A DNA stretch of 64,000 nt from Xylaria sp. FL1777. Lineage: Eukaryota; Ascomycota; Sordariomycetes; Xylariales; Xylariaceae. This document shows, one piece after another, positions 36,201 through 49,338 of the stretch (position 1 is its first letter; every line of letters begins with the position of its first letter). Location of the stretch: positions 1 through 64,000 of the forward strand of contig MU400727.1 in assembly GCA_022578965.1 (NCBI GenBank), written 5' to 3'. Below the pieces are notes generated by a model. It saw only the letters and a list, made by a program, of their open reading frames with translations. It made no database searches and was not told where the DNA came from. The position numbers and the translations under genes were made by a program.

Positions 36201-38985
36201 TATTATTTAAAATAAAGTTTTTTTTTTGCAGTTAATAATAAGCTTTTTACTTAAGCAATTTATTATTGCTTAAAATAAAGTTATATATTTATTTTATTGC
36301 AGCATTAAGAATTTTCTTTTTATTTTTGCTAATTTTTACAACTTTAAAAAAAACTTTTATATATTTAAAGCTTGCAAAAAATTTTAGTTTTTTTAAGCAC
36401 TATTTAAAGTTTTAATATATAATGTTTTTTTTTTTTAATTTGTAAGCAAAGCTACATTTATAAACATAATAATTATTTATGCTATATTTTTAACAAATAG
36501 TTTTTTTTGCTAAATAAAGATTATTTAACTTTACTTATTATAAAAAATTAAATAATTGTTTGCTTTATTTTTGTTTTTTAAAGTTATATTTACTTTTTTA
36601 TAAATATTTAAAAGTTATAGCATTAATGCTAAACATTTATTTTTTAATAAGTTTATATTAATTTTATAATATTATAATGCTTATAGTTTTTAATTAATTA
36701 GCTAAACATACTAATTTTATAGTTTTTTTAGCATTTTTTTTAGTTTTTTTTTTATAATTGCTATATTTTTTTGTTTTAATTTTAATTACTATATTTGCTT
36801 AATAATATTATTTATGTTTTAGTTATAAGCAAAATATTAAACTAATTTTACTTGTTATTTTTTAATAATAATTGTTTTAATAGCTAGTATAATTATATTA
36901 ATAACTAGTTTAGTAATATTAATAGCAATATATAAAAGCTTATTAAAATTATAATTATATAAATAATTAACTTTTTTTTATGCTTTATGTGCTTTTTTTG
37001 TTTTTTTAAAGTAAAGATTTAGCTTAAACTTTTTATTAATTTAGTTATTTAATATTTTATAAAGATTTTTATAAAACATTTTATTTAAGTTATTATATAA
37101 CTTTTTAAAAAACTTTATTATTTTATTAATAATATTTTAATTTAGCTTTTTAAGCAAACTTTAAATAAATTAAAAATTAAAGTAGTAATTTTTTTAGGCT
37201 TTAATATTTTTAATATATATTTAATGCTAAAAAAAGTAAGTTTTAAAATTAGTAAAATATATAGCTTTTAAATAAGCTTTAAAATTTTGCAATATAATAA
37301 TAGTAAATTTATTTTGCTTAAAGTTTTAAAGCTTAAACTTTTGCTTAAGCAGTTTATAAGCTTTAGTTTATAACAAATAATTTTTTAGTATTATTTTTAT
37401 TATTTTTTTTGTTTAAAAAATATTATAATAAACAAAAACTTGTTTAATTTTATTAATGTTTTTAAAACGCTATATATAAAAAAAAGCATTTAAATTGTTT
37501 AGTTATTTGTTTACTTTTAACTTATTAAACAGTAAATGCTAATTTAACCTTAGGTTAAAAAGCATAAATAATAGCTTAATTTTAGCATTATGCTTATTAT
37601 TAAAATAGCTTAAGCTAAATAAAGTTATTTTAATACTTTTTAAAAACAATAAGCTAATTATTTTTATTTTTTTTGTTTATAAGTAGTTTTAATATTTTTT
37701 ATATATTAAAATAAAAAAATCTAACAATTTTTTATAGCTAAATTATTTAATTAAGCTATAGTTTTTAGACTTTTAAGCTATATAATAAATTAAAATAAAG
37801 TTTATATAAAAGTAATAAAAAAAGTAAGCTGCAAAAAATAATAAAAGTAAGCTATAAAAAATAATAAAAGTAAGCTAAATAAAAATATAAGTTTAAAAAA
37901 AAAGAAAGTATAAAGTACTAAAGGTTTTTAAGTATTTTAAATATTTAAGTTTTTTTGTGCTGTTTTTTTGGACTTTTTTTTTAGAAAACCTAATAATTTC
38001 TTTTGTTTACGTTTATAAAAACTACTAGCTTATTTTTTATAGCTTTTTAAGTTTTTTTTTAAATGCTTTTATATTTTTGTTTTTTGTGCGCTTTTATTTT
38101 TTTGTATGCTTTATAGCGTTTAATTTTTTTGTTTTTTAGTTTAGCTTGCTTTGCTTTATATAAGTTTTATTAAGCAAGCTTTATTTTTTTATAGCTTTTT
38201 ATTTATAAAAGTAGCATGCTTTTTTTTTTTTTTTAAAGCTTTTTTATTTAATAATAAATGCTATAAAAAAGCAATAGCTACGTTTTATGCAAAGTTTTTA
38301 AGCAATAGCTAGCTTATATTTAAAAAACCTTGCTTTTTATTTTTTAATAAAAAACTATATTAGCTTAAAAAATAAAGTATATTTTTAATTATTAATAGCT
38401 TTATATATTAACGCATAAACTTAAACTTATTTAATATAAATAAGTATTAGATTTGCTTGCATTATAGCTTTTAGAAGTTTTAGTAACTTTTATTTTTTTT
38501 TAAGCTTGTTTTTTGTTTTTTTTGCTTATATAAGAGTAATTATGCTTTTTTTTTTGTAAAGCACTGGTTTTTTAGCAAAAATTCCTTTTTTTTAGCTTTT
38601 TAAAGGTTTTTAACAAATAGTTTTCTAGCTACGTTATTTTAAAAATTATGCTAGCATTTTAACACTTAATTGTTGTTTTGCTAAAAAAAATAAAAGCGCT
38701 TTATAAACTAAACTAAAAAAAACAGTTTAACATTTTTATACGTTTGTTTTAAGCTTTAATAATTAAAAGCTGTTAGTTTAAACGTTTATTGCTAATTATA
38801 ATTAAACTGCTTGCATTAAGCAAGCTTTACTTATTATTAGCTAAAGCAGCTAAATATAATATATTATGTTCTACTTATAGAAATTATAGCAATTAATAAA
38901 TAAATAAATTAAACATATAAATTAGTAATAATAAATTGCTTATTTGTTAGTTTTATAGTATTATTTATAGTAAATAAAGAATTAA
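33202..38985 (-). other. Gag/protease-side block of gypsy copy 2, unresolved
   Basis: Co-linear with 14331-20092; gag and protease are expected here but no motif could be read. It includes the 23-bp tandem duplication at 37823-37868. Confidence 0.45.
37823..37868. repeat. 23-bp tandem duplication specific to gypsy copy 2
   Basis: Two units of AGTAAGCT(G/A)(C/T)AAAAAATAATAAA lie head to tail, followed by a partial third. Copies 1 and 3 have one unit at this place, so the duplication arose after the copies separated. It accounts for the greater length of copy 2. Confidence 0.85.
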
Positions 38986-39002
38986 CTTTACTAAGAACAC
39001 TA
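38986..39002 (-). other. Putative primer-binding site, gypsy copy 2
   Basis: The coding strand reads TAGTGTTCTTAGTAAAG, identical to copy 3 and one change from copy 1. Confidence 0.4.
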
Positions 39003-39003
39003 A

Positions 39004-39308
39004 TAAAATAAAGCAGTATAATTACATAAAATTTATTATATTACTTTAATTACAAGAAAATAAGTTATAACTTATGTATTTAAGCAATTAAGCTATATAT
39101 AAATTAAAGAATTAAACAATTAATTAAAAGGCTATTTAATAATATAAAATAAAACAATTATAGCTAATTTCCATTTTGTTATGCATTATTATTAAGTTTA
39201 TACTTTAAAATTTAGCATAATACTTATACTTTTATTTCTATTATATAACTTAGCTTAAACTTATTTTAATTAGCTAATTAGCTTATTTAGCTATTTTATT
39301 TTACTTTA
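39004..39308 (-). repeat. 5' LTR of gypsy copy 2
   Basis: This 305-bp partner of 24330-24634 ends TACTTTA before the ATAG duplication. Confidence 0.92.
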
Positions 39309-40466
39309 ATAGCTATAGTTATATTTTTAGTTTATAAAGTATAACTTATTATTTTTTTATATAAAAGTTTTTGTTATACTATTTAATATTATATATAAGC
39401 ATGCTTATAAGTTAGCAAAAAATCTTGTATATATAAGTTTTTAAAAAATTAATACTATAGCTAACTTTAGTATATTTTAATATATTTATATAACGTTTAT
39501 ATTTAATTAAATTTTGCTTTAATAATTAGTACTAAACGTTTATTATGCTTTTTTAAGCTTATTAAGCATTAATTTAAGTATTTTATATAAAGCTAAATTT
39601 AAGTTTTTTTTTTTTATTTATACAAAAAAAACTATTGTTTAATTAGCTTAATACTAGCTATAATTTATATTAGTATTAAAATAAATATTTATTATATAGT
39701 ATATTTTACTTTAAGTTTTATTTAAACTAATATAATTAATAAAAAAGTTTTTTATATAACTTTTTAAAATATATAAAAATATAGTATAATATTAGTTTTT
39801 TATAATTTTAATATATTAATAAGCAGTAATAAATAAATAAGCTTTATTATATAATAAGTTATATAGCTTGCTTATATAGTTTTAACTTAAGTTTTAGCTT
39901 TTTTAAAAAATAATATATTTATTAAAAAATATAAATTTATTTTATATAAACTTTATTAAAAGTAAGTTAAAAAACGTGCTTTTAATAGCTAGATCTAATA
40001 TTATATAAATATATATTTTTTGCTTTAGTATTTATAATAAATAATATTAAACAAGATATTTATATATTAGTTAAAAAATTAGTTTATAGTTTGCTTTTAT
40101 TATATAAAAATTAAATAGCTTAAAAAAATTCTAGTGTTTAATATTTAGTTAAATTAATTATAGTTAATATTTATATTATTACGTTTAAAATTATATATTA
40201 AAACTTAAGTCTTTAAAAAATAGTTTAATATATAAATAATTTAAAAAGTTTTAACTATTATACAAAAAAATATTTAGCTGTTAGTTTAATATTAAAAATA
40301 TTATTAATAGTTAAATAGTTATTATATAATAAATATTTAGTAGTTTTTTTAATTTTTTAATTATAAAGTTTTTATAAGCTATTTTTATAAGCTTTTAAAT
40401 TATAGTTATTTTTAACATTAAATAAATTTTTTTTAACTTAAGGTTTTTAAGCAAAACGCTTTATAT
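39309..40466 (-). mobile_element. Ty1/copia-like element, left copy, middle segment
   Basis: This segment runs from gypsy copy 2 to gypsy copy 3 (first four bases are the ATAG duplication). It matches 60776-61929 of the right copia copy in inverted orientation. By position it should hold gag and protease sequence, but I could not read a zinc knuckle or protease site through the stops. The 40440-40466 end (AAGGTTTTTAAGCAAAACGC and onward) is matched at 60776-60805. Confidence 0.75.
40463..40466. repeat. Target-site duplication ATAT, left of gypsy copy 3
   Basis: ATAT precedes the LTR and recurs at 55424-55427. The empty site in the right copia copy is 60776-60779, reading ATAC on the matching strand, so one C has since become T. 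Confidence 0.9.
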
Positions 40467-40770
40467 TGAAATGGAGCAGTGCAATCGCGCAAGATTTACT
40501 ATACTACTTTAATTGCAAGGAGATAAGTTATAACTTATACATTTAAGCAATTAGGCTATATATGAATTAAGGAATTAAACAATTAATTAAAAAGCTATTT
40601 AATAATACAAAAAAAGCAACCGTAGCTAATTTTTATTTTGTTGTGCGTTATTATTAAGTTTATATTTTAAAATCTAGCGTAATACTTATATTTTTATTTT
40701 TATTATATAACTTAGCTTAGATTTACTTTAACTAGCTAGTTAGCTTATTTAGCTATTTTATTTTACTTTA
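40467..40770 (-). repeat. 3' LTR of gypsy copy 3, least mutated LTR start
   Basis: This 304-bp repeat is paired with 55120-55423. Its first 40 bp keep GG, GCG and TCGCGC sequences that the other five LTRs have partly lost, so it shows the near-original element terminus. Confidence 0.92.
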
Positions 40771-40771
40771 A

Positions 40772-40780
40772 TTTTTTTTT
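40772..40780 (-). promoter_or_regulatory. Polypurine tract of gypsy copy 3
   Basis: Nine T residues lie one base inside the LTR, as in copies 1 and 2. Confidence 0.6.
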
Positions 40781-43700
40781 ATTAAAATATAGCTGCTTTT
40801 AGTTTATTTTAATATTTATAATTATATAGTTTTTTATTTTTATTAGCGTTTTTTAAACAAAGTTAATATTATTTTTTTTTGTTTATTTAGTTTTATAAGT
40901 TTTTTTTTATTTTTTTTGCTACGTTTAGAAGTAGCTTAAGCTTTAGCGCTTATAAAAGCATTATAGCTTCATTAAAACTAGTTTTAGCTTTTTTACGTAT
41001 TTAAATATATAAACAAAAGCTTTTAAGAATGCTTAGCGTTTTTTTTGTAAAAGTGCTTATAAAAAGTTTGTATTTCTTTTTTTTTAAATTGTTAAGCTTA
41101 GCTAAGTTTTATATTTAGCTTATTATACTTAAAAAAAAAAATATTTATAAAGGTTTTTATAGCAAAATAATTTTGTATTGCTAAAATGTTTTTATATTGC
41201 TTGTAATGTAATTTTTTTTGTATAATTGTTAGTTCTTTTTGCTAGGAATTTTTTTTGCGCTTTAAAGTAAAAAGTACTAAAAAAACAAAACAATTAACTT
41301 TTAGTTTTTTTTTTAGCGTTTTTTTTTATTTTGTGTATTTTTAGCGCTTAATAGTAAAGAAGCTAATTTATTAAATTTTAAAAAAGTTGCCTTTAGTTTT
41401 TTTAAGAAATAATAAGGCTTAGTGCTTATTAAAGGTAATAAACGCAGATTTTTTTATAACTTAAGGTTAAAATACTTTTTAACGTTTACTTTTAAAAATT
41501 AAATAAGCTATTTATAACTTTTTTAATTATTAATACTTTTTTTTAAATATTAGTTTATTAAGTTATAAAACATATAATATAAATATAAAGCTTTAATAAA
41601 TTTATATATATAGTTATTGCGCTAATAAAAATAAAAAAATATAAAATAGCTTAATATAACTTTTATATTAAAGTGCTTTATTATTTAATACTTTTGTAAT
41701 TTTTAAAAAACTTATTTATTATTTTTATTAATAATATATTTAAAGTTTAAAATATATGCTACTTTTAAAATAATATTAATAAAAATAGTAATTTAGTAAT
41801 TATTTAAGCAATATTTTATTATAAGATATTTTATTTAAAGGGTTATAATAATTATTGCTGCTTATTTTATGTTTTGCTAGTTTATAAAAAGATTTTTTAT
41901 AAATTAGCTATACTTAGGTTTAATATTTATTTTTAAAGCTTTAGCTTTTTTATTTATATATAGCTAAAGCAATATGTTTAATAAAGCTTTTATTTTGTGC
42001 TTATTTAGCTATTTTTTAGTGTTTAGCTTTATGAAAATATTTGTAATATAAATAGCTTTAATTTTTTATTTTGTAATGTTTACTTTATAAAAGTTTTTAT
42101 AGCAGCTATAAATAGCAAGCTTTTTTTAGTAATTTAAATACTTTTGTTTATACTAGTAAGTTTTTTTAGTAGCTATTTATTATTTTAAAAAAAAAGTTTT
42201 TAGCTATTACTTTTTATTATTTTTATGTATTATTTTTAGAACTTTACTTAATAAAAAACAATAAGCTAGCTTTTATTTATTATAAAGCTTTAGTTTATTA
42301 AAATGTTTTATATTATTATTTTTTTAATAATTGTTTAAAGCTTGTTTTAATAGCAGTTTTTTTAAAAATTTTATAAATAATAACTGCTAAATATTTAGTT
42401 TTTATACTGCAGGTTTTTATTTTTTATGTAGTTTTAGCTTTATTGCTAAAACTATTAGATTTTTTATAAACATAACGTTAAACTTATTAAAGCAGAAATT
42501 ATTATTTTTATAATGTTTTTTAATTTTAAATAAATACTATATTAATATTATAAAACTTTTTATAGCTATAAATTTTAATATTTAGTTTATAGCTTATAAA
42601 AATGCTTTTAAATATTTAGTTTTTAGTTTAAGCATATAAAGTAGCATTTTATTTGCGTTTATTAAGCAGTTTTATATAATAAAGTATATTATAAAAGCTT
42701 TTTTCTAAAAATTAAGCGCTTTTTTATTAAGCAACAAATTAAAAATGTAAAAAACTTTTATTAAGATTACATATAGTATAAACTACTAATATTTTAACGC
42801 TTTTTTATTATAATATTTTTTATATATTAAGTATATTGCTTTTTTTTATATTTGTTAAACTAAGTTTAAAAATAAGTTCTAGCAAGTTTTGCTATTTTTA
42901 AAGAACGTATAGCTAAAATGCTTTCTTAGTACTATTTTTTTTCTTTTTTTTAGGTTTTTAAAAAATAAACTTTTTATAAAGGTTATTTTTTTTTATATAA
43001 AATAAAACTTTAAAATAGACTTTAAAAAAATATTAACTAAAAAAAGCAGTATGTTTTTTAGCTAAATATTTTCTATATTTAGTTTTTTAATTTATTAAAA
43101 AGGCTAGCAAGCTAAATATTTTTTGTACTTTAAATTCTTAATAATTACTAGCTTTTTTTTAAGGCTGTTTTTAAAAAACTGTTAGTTCTTAAAAAAAAGC
43201 TTTTTATAATTAGTAGTTAAGTTTATATATATATGCTTATTTTTTTTTTTTTTTGCTTTTTTTTTAAAGTTTGCTATTTTTTATGCTAGTTATTTATATG
43301 TTTTAGTATTAAATGTTAGCTTTGCAAAACTTTTAAAAAAAAATACTTTTATTTTTAGTTAATTTGTAATACTAATAACTTTTTTAAGAATAAAAAATAT
43401 AATAATTAAAAGCGTATATATATAATAAAAGCAATTCTTAATAATATTTAAGCGTATATATATTTTTGCTATATTTTGTAATTTAATAAAAAATGTAAGC
43501 AAGTTAAAAATTCTAATATAAGTTAAAAGTATAAAAGCAAATAATATAAAAAATATAAAATATAAGTATTAATATTAGTACTGCTTGCTTTATATAGTTT
43601 AATATTTTTAATTGCTAATTTAAGTTATTATTTTTTAGTAATTACAAAATTTTTTAAATATAAATGCTAAAAGCATTTATACTAAATATAAAAAGTTAAA

Positions 43701-46437
43701 ACTTATTAAATAAGTAAAATAGTAAAGTTAAGTATAAATAAAAGGTTTAATAAAGCAAATATAATAAAAAAAAAACTAAAATACATATTTTTAAATTAAT
43801 ATATTTTTTTTTTATAAATTTATTATACTATTTTTAATTTATTAATTAATTATTTTATTGCTAAAATAAATTATTAATTGCTAAATGCTTTTATAACAAT
43901 TATTTTTTATATGTTTATATTAATATTAATTAAAAAATAAGCAAATAAAGTAGTTTTAGTTAGCTAAGTAGTTATTTTTTAACTTTTTTTTAATATATTT
44001 ATAACTTATTTTTTTTAAACATTTATTGCTACTAATAATAAAATAAGTAACTTAAGCTTTAGTAAGTATAAAAAAAAAGCTTGTTTTTTTTTTTAATTTG
44101 TTTTTTCTTAAGTAGTTTTAAAGCTTAAATCTTTTTTGCAATTTTTTTTTTTAGTGCTTAAGTCTTTAAATTATTTAAATTACATTTTTATTATAGAGTT
44201 TTTGTTTTTAAATAGCATAATTAATGTTTGCTTAATTAAACATTTAAAAAACAATTTTTGCGTTATTAATAAAGTTTTAAATAATTAAAAAGCATTATAG
44301 CAATTAACTAATATTTAAGAAATTAATACTGCTTAGCTAATAAATAGTTATACTTATAATATTTAAAAAGTTAAATTTATTAATAAATAGCAATATATAT
44401 ATATTTTTTTTTTTTTTAAATTTTGTTTTTTTTATTTAGCTAATTTTTTTTGTTTTATATAATTAAGCATTAAGCTATTTATAAATTAAAATTCTTAGTA
44501 ATAATATTAGCAGCAAATATATTTAATAAAAAGTTAGTTATAATTTTTTTTATATATATTATATAAATTAATATATTTAAGTTAGCTTTAGTTAAATAAA
44601 AAAGCAAAAACATTTAAAATCTTGCTTATTATATATAAAAATAACTAAAAGCAGTTTTTAAAGCAAATATATATATTAGATTTTTTATAACTTTTGTTAA
44701 TTTATAGCTATATTTATATAGCTATTTAAAATATAAAATGCTATATTTTATAAGTATTATAAATAATTATTAATAATAGTTAAAAGCAAAAAGTATATAA
44801 AGCTTCATTTTTTTTTTTTTTGCTGCACTATTTTAAAATAAAAGTTTAATACATATATTAACTACGCGTTTATTATTTAGTTATAAAACTATTTATTTTA
44901 TAAGTTTAAAAATAATATAGCTAAATATTTTAAGGCTAATATAATAACTATAGCAATTAAAAAAGATTTTATGCTTAAAAACTCTAAAAAATAAATAGTT
45001 TTAACTAAAAATACTTTTATTTGCTTAACTAAAAAAAAAACTAAATTAAAACGCAAATTAAAGCATTTTTTTTAAGCTAATTTTGTTGCTTAGCTTATTA
45101 AAAGTAATATTAATAAGTAATAATTTAATATTGCTTAAAAAATTAGCATAACGCTTAAGTATTTAAAAAAATAGCTAAAGAAATAAATTAAATAAGTTAT
45201 ATAAAGTAAAATAAAATAAAAAAATTAAATAATTTGCTTATATAGCAATGTTTTTTTTAATACAATTTGCGATTTATTTTTCTTTATTATATAGCTTATA
45301 AATTCTTTTTTAAGCGTAATAAATAAAAAAAAAATAATTATTATATAAAAAGTTAAGTTGCAACATTTATAAAAGCAAATATATAAAACTTTTGCAACAA
45401 AAAAATTAAAAATATATAAAATAAGAATTATTAATATTAAATTGTTAAATTTTTTTTTGTTTTTTTTTTAGTTTTTATTTTTTTAGCTTTATATAATTAA
45501 ATAATTTTGCTTAATTTTTTATAGCAAAGTTTTATTTTTGCTAAGCTTGCTTTAAACTTTGTTTAAGCGTTTACTGTTTTACTAAATGCTTATTATTGCT
45601 TAATAGCAGCTTTAGATTATTGCTAGTAGTTTAAGCATATAAAATATAAACTAGTAATTTTTTAAAGTGTAATAATAGTGTTTTTTGCTTTTTAGCAGTT
45701 TTAAGGTTTTTATTAAATATTAAATAATTTAAACTAAAAACAAAAAAAGCTATTTAGTTTTAAATAAAGGTAATAAAGCAATTAAAAGTAAAAAAACTTA
45801 TATATAAGCGTTAGTGCAATAAAATAAACTTAAATAATTAAAACTAATAAACAGTTTTTATTTTTGTTTTTTTTGTTTTTATATATTTTTAAAAAAAAGC
45901 AATAATAATTTATACTAAGATTAAGCTGCTTAGTTATCTAAAAAACGTTAAAATAAAATAAAAACTTATGTTTTTAGCGTAATAATAAAAGAAATATTAA
46001 TAAATTAGCTGCTATAAAACTAATAAATATAAAACTAATAAAAAAAAAGCTATAAAAAATGCGCTTAGTTTTAAGCAAAAAAAAATAGTTTTATGCATTA
46101 TAACTTAATTATATAAACTTATATAATTAATAAAAATAAAAAACAAAACAATTAGTAAAAAAACAAAAAGTAAAGAAAAAAAAATCTATTGCTTTAGTTT
46201 TCATTAGTTATTATTTTTTAAAGCGCTTTATAGTATAATAGCTAAAAAAATAAAATAAACTATTATATTTTTTAATACTTAAAATGTTTAAAGTGCTAAA
46301 AGTTATACTGCAGCTTTTATAAACTTAAAAAGCTTTTATAACTTGTTATATTTTTTTTATTTTTTATAGCTTAACTATTATAGCTTTAATTATTAAAAGC
46401 TTTATTGTTTTAGTTTAGTTCTTAATAAATAGCTGCA
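40781..46437 (-). other. Unexplained block between integrase and 3' LTR, copy 3
   Basis: Co-linear with 5772-11430 and 24645-30300. The counterpart of the lysine-rich open stretch lies near 41241-41438, but its first codon is TAC, confirming that TTG in the other copies is not a real start. Confidence 0.5.
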
Positions 46438-49338
46438 GTACTAATAGTTTATATATTAAAGTTAAGATTTTCTAGTTTTTAGTACTTTTAGTTATTTTAT
46501 ATAAATTGCTTTAATTTTTTAGAAAAAAATAACTTTTTTAATTTTTTGCTAGTTAGTTTTACTAATTAGTATTACTTATAATTAACATTTTTTTTAACTT
46601 TATAAAAGCTAATTTATTTATATAATAGCTTTTTATTATTAAACTTATTTATTAAAAGCATAGTATTATAAAAAAGAACAAAAGAGCTTTTTTTAAGTAG
46701 TTATTTAATTTTATAAGCGTTTTTTTAAAATTTAGCTTTTATAGCTAATTTTTTTTTTTAGTTATAATTGCTTTAACTTTTATAACATTTTAGTTGTAGC
46801 GTTTTAGCTGCTTAACTTTAGCTTTAATAAAATTTTTATAAAAAGTAATATTTTATTATTTAATTACTTTTTATGTTAGTATTATATTTTTTACTAGCAA
46901 AATTAGCATTTTTTTATATATTAGCTTATATAAGCTGTAGTTATAATAGTATATAAAAGTGCAATTTGTTTATATTACTAAGTTTAAATATTTTAGCTAA
47001 TTTTTTTTAGTTTTATTTGTTATTTATATAACGCTTTTTTTTATTAGCTTATAGCTTTTTTTAATAAAGCTTTAAGCTTAAAAATAATAAGCTAAACTAT
47101 AGTTTATTTTGTAGCTTAAAATATTTATTGCGTTTTTTATTTTTTTTTTAAATTTAAAGCTATTATTATACTTAATTTTTATAAAAACTTTATGCTAAAA
47201 TATAATTTTTTTTTTAATAAATTTAAGTATTCTTAAAGAATTTATGTGTTTTAAAAGTTTAGCTTTTAAATAAGTTATTATTTTATATTTTGCTTTTATA
47301 ATAGTTTTAAATTTGTTGCTTAATAACATAATTTGTATATTTATAACTTAAAAAACTAAAAAATCTAAAAAATAATTAAAATAGTGTTTTTTAGTTTCTT
47401 TATTATTTGCAGATTTTTAGTAATTAAAGCAACTAGCAATTATAATATAAACATTTTAATAAAGGCTTTTTTAGTAATATTTTTAAGTTATTTGTTAAGT
47501 TATAAATATTTAGCTTTTATAAGTTATTTTTTTATAGTTTTTTTTAATAAAAGCTTTTTAAGTTTTTTTATTATTAATAATTTTTTTTAGTATTTTTTTA
47601 AACTTTGTTTTTTTTTAAAAAATAAACTTATTAACAAAAAATTTAAAGGCTTTTTTTTTAAAGTAATTCTGCTTTTTCTTTATTATAAGTTTTTTTAAAA
47701 CTTGCTTAAAAACAAAATACTTAGCAATTTGCTTGCTTTTTTTGCTTTAATCTTTTTTTAAATATAACAAAAGTTTTATTTTTTAGTATACTAAGCTTTT
47801 AATTAGTTAATTGCTTAATTCCTTATATATAATAATAATAGCTATTATATATAGTTAAAAATTAATAAAATCTTTTATATTTTTTTTTTAATAATTATTT
47901 AATTTATTTAATAGTTTAAAAAGTTTTTTAAAAAGCTTATTAGTAGCTATATGTTTTTTTTTTAGCACATAGTAAAGTATAAAATTAAAGGTTTTTATAT
48001 ATGCTATTTATTTTGTTAATTAAGCATTTAGCAATGCTAAAAATTTATTATTTAGCTATATTATAAGAACTTTTGCATTAGTTTTTAAATAAAACGTAAT
48101 TTTATAAAAATAGTTTTATAACTTTTGAAAAGTTTTAATAATAGCAAGCTTTTTTAGCTTTATAGCATTATATTTTTTTTTAAAGCTTTTTTATATTTTA
48201 GACTTATATTTTGTTAGTTTAATAGCTTTATTAACTTTTTAGCATAAAATAGCGCTTTAGTTAGTTTTAAAAACATTTATTTTTAGCTAAATAAGTTTTT
48301 TTATGTAATTAAAAGTAATAAGAATAAAAGCTATTATAATAGCTTTTTAAAGCTTTTTTATAGCTTTTTTTTGCGGTTTTTTAAAGCAAAACAGCTTATT
48401 TTTCTGTAACAAAACTATTAATAGTTTTGTAATTATAGCATACTTTTATATTTATATTTAATAGTATACTATTATTTTTAAAAAAAACTATACTTTTATA
48501 ATGTTTTTGCAAGTTTTTTACTTAAGAATTTTTATTACTTTTGCTTTTATTAAGCTTTTGTTATTAGTGCTATATATATAATTAACTATTTTAGTTATTT
48601 GTTTTGCTTATTTGTTTTTAAGTATACTAGCTGTAATTTTAGCTAGCTTAAAATTAAGTAGTATAACATTAAGATTTTTAAAATGCTTTAATATAAACTG
48701 CTTAATTTTTAAAGCAACTTTACGATTATTATACTTAGTAGTAGGTTTTTTAATTATTATGTTATTAAAAAAAGGTTTGCATTTTATTAGTAATATATTA
48801 TATAAAACCTTTAATAGTACTTTTAAAAATTAAGCTACTAAATTTATTGCTTTTTGTAAAAAAGTAGTTATTTAAAAAAAGCTTATTAATATAAAAAAAG
48901 CAGTTATTATTTAGCTAAAAATAAAAAGTAATATTTAATTATATTTTAAAAATAAATTAACTATAAAAGTTATTTTATATATTGCGAACTTTTTAGAAAA
49001 TTTATTATAGCTTTAAAAAAGATTAGCATTACGTATAATAATTATGTTTATTTTTATAGCTAAATTAATTAATTAAACTTTTTTATTCTTTTTTTGCACT
49101 AAAAACTAAGCGTTACAATATAAACTATAAGCTTTTTTAAAAATACTATGCTTAAGTTAAGTTTTTAAAACCTTTATAGTAATGTTTTTTAAAAGTTTAA
49201 AAATTAAAATGCTGCAAACTTGCTATGCTTTATAAAAAACTATTTTAATTTTATAAAAAGAAAAGATTTTATTATATATTTTTTTTATTTTAGAAAAGTT
49301 TTAAAAAAGTGCTATTTTTTTGCGATATTATATTTTAG
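46438..49338 (-). pseudogene. Ty3/gypsy pol remnant, copy 3
   Basis: Co-linear with the other pol remnants. The reverse transcriptase catalytic pair is Asn-Asn (48761-48766), then a KKP stretch. RNase H lies near 47990-48310 and integrase near 46490-47610. In the zinc region the first Cys survives (47429-47431) and the second reads Tyr (47420-47422), as in copy 2. The longest open frames over this region are on the opposite strand, a by-product of base composition. Confidence 0.83.

Larger units (their letters stand above)
24330..39308 (-). mobile_element. Ty3/gypsy-like LTR retrotransposon, copy 2 (degenerate)
   Basis: This 14,979-bp element is co-linear with copy 1 along its whole length (offset about 18,871), with 305-bp LTRs. 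It is inserted in the left copia element. It is more eroded than copy 1: many positions where copy 1 keeps C or G read T or A. It is 22 bp longer than copies 1 and 3, largely from a 23-bp tandem duplication at 37823-37868. Confidence 0.92.

Noticed and set aside
47384..47590. 68-codon plus-strand open frame
   Set aside because: It lies exactly antisense to the integrase zinc-binding region of gypsy copy 3. It is an artefact of base composition on the opposite strand.
48612..48833. 73-codon plus-strand open frame
   Set aside because: It is antisense to the reverse transcriptase segment just after the catalytic site in gypsy copy 3. The minus strand carries the recognisable family pattern.
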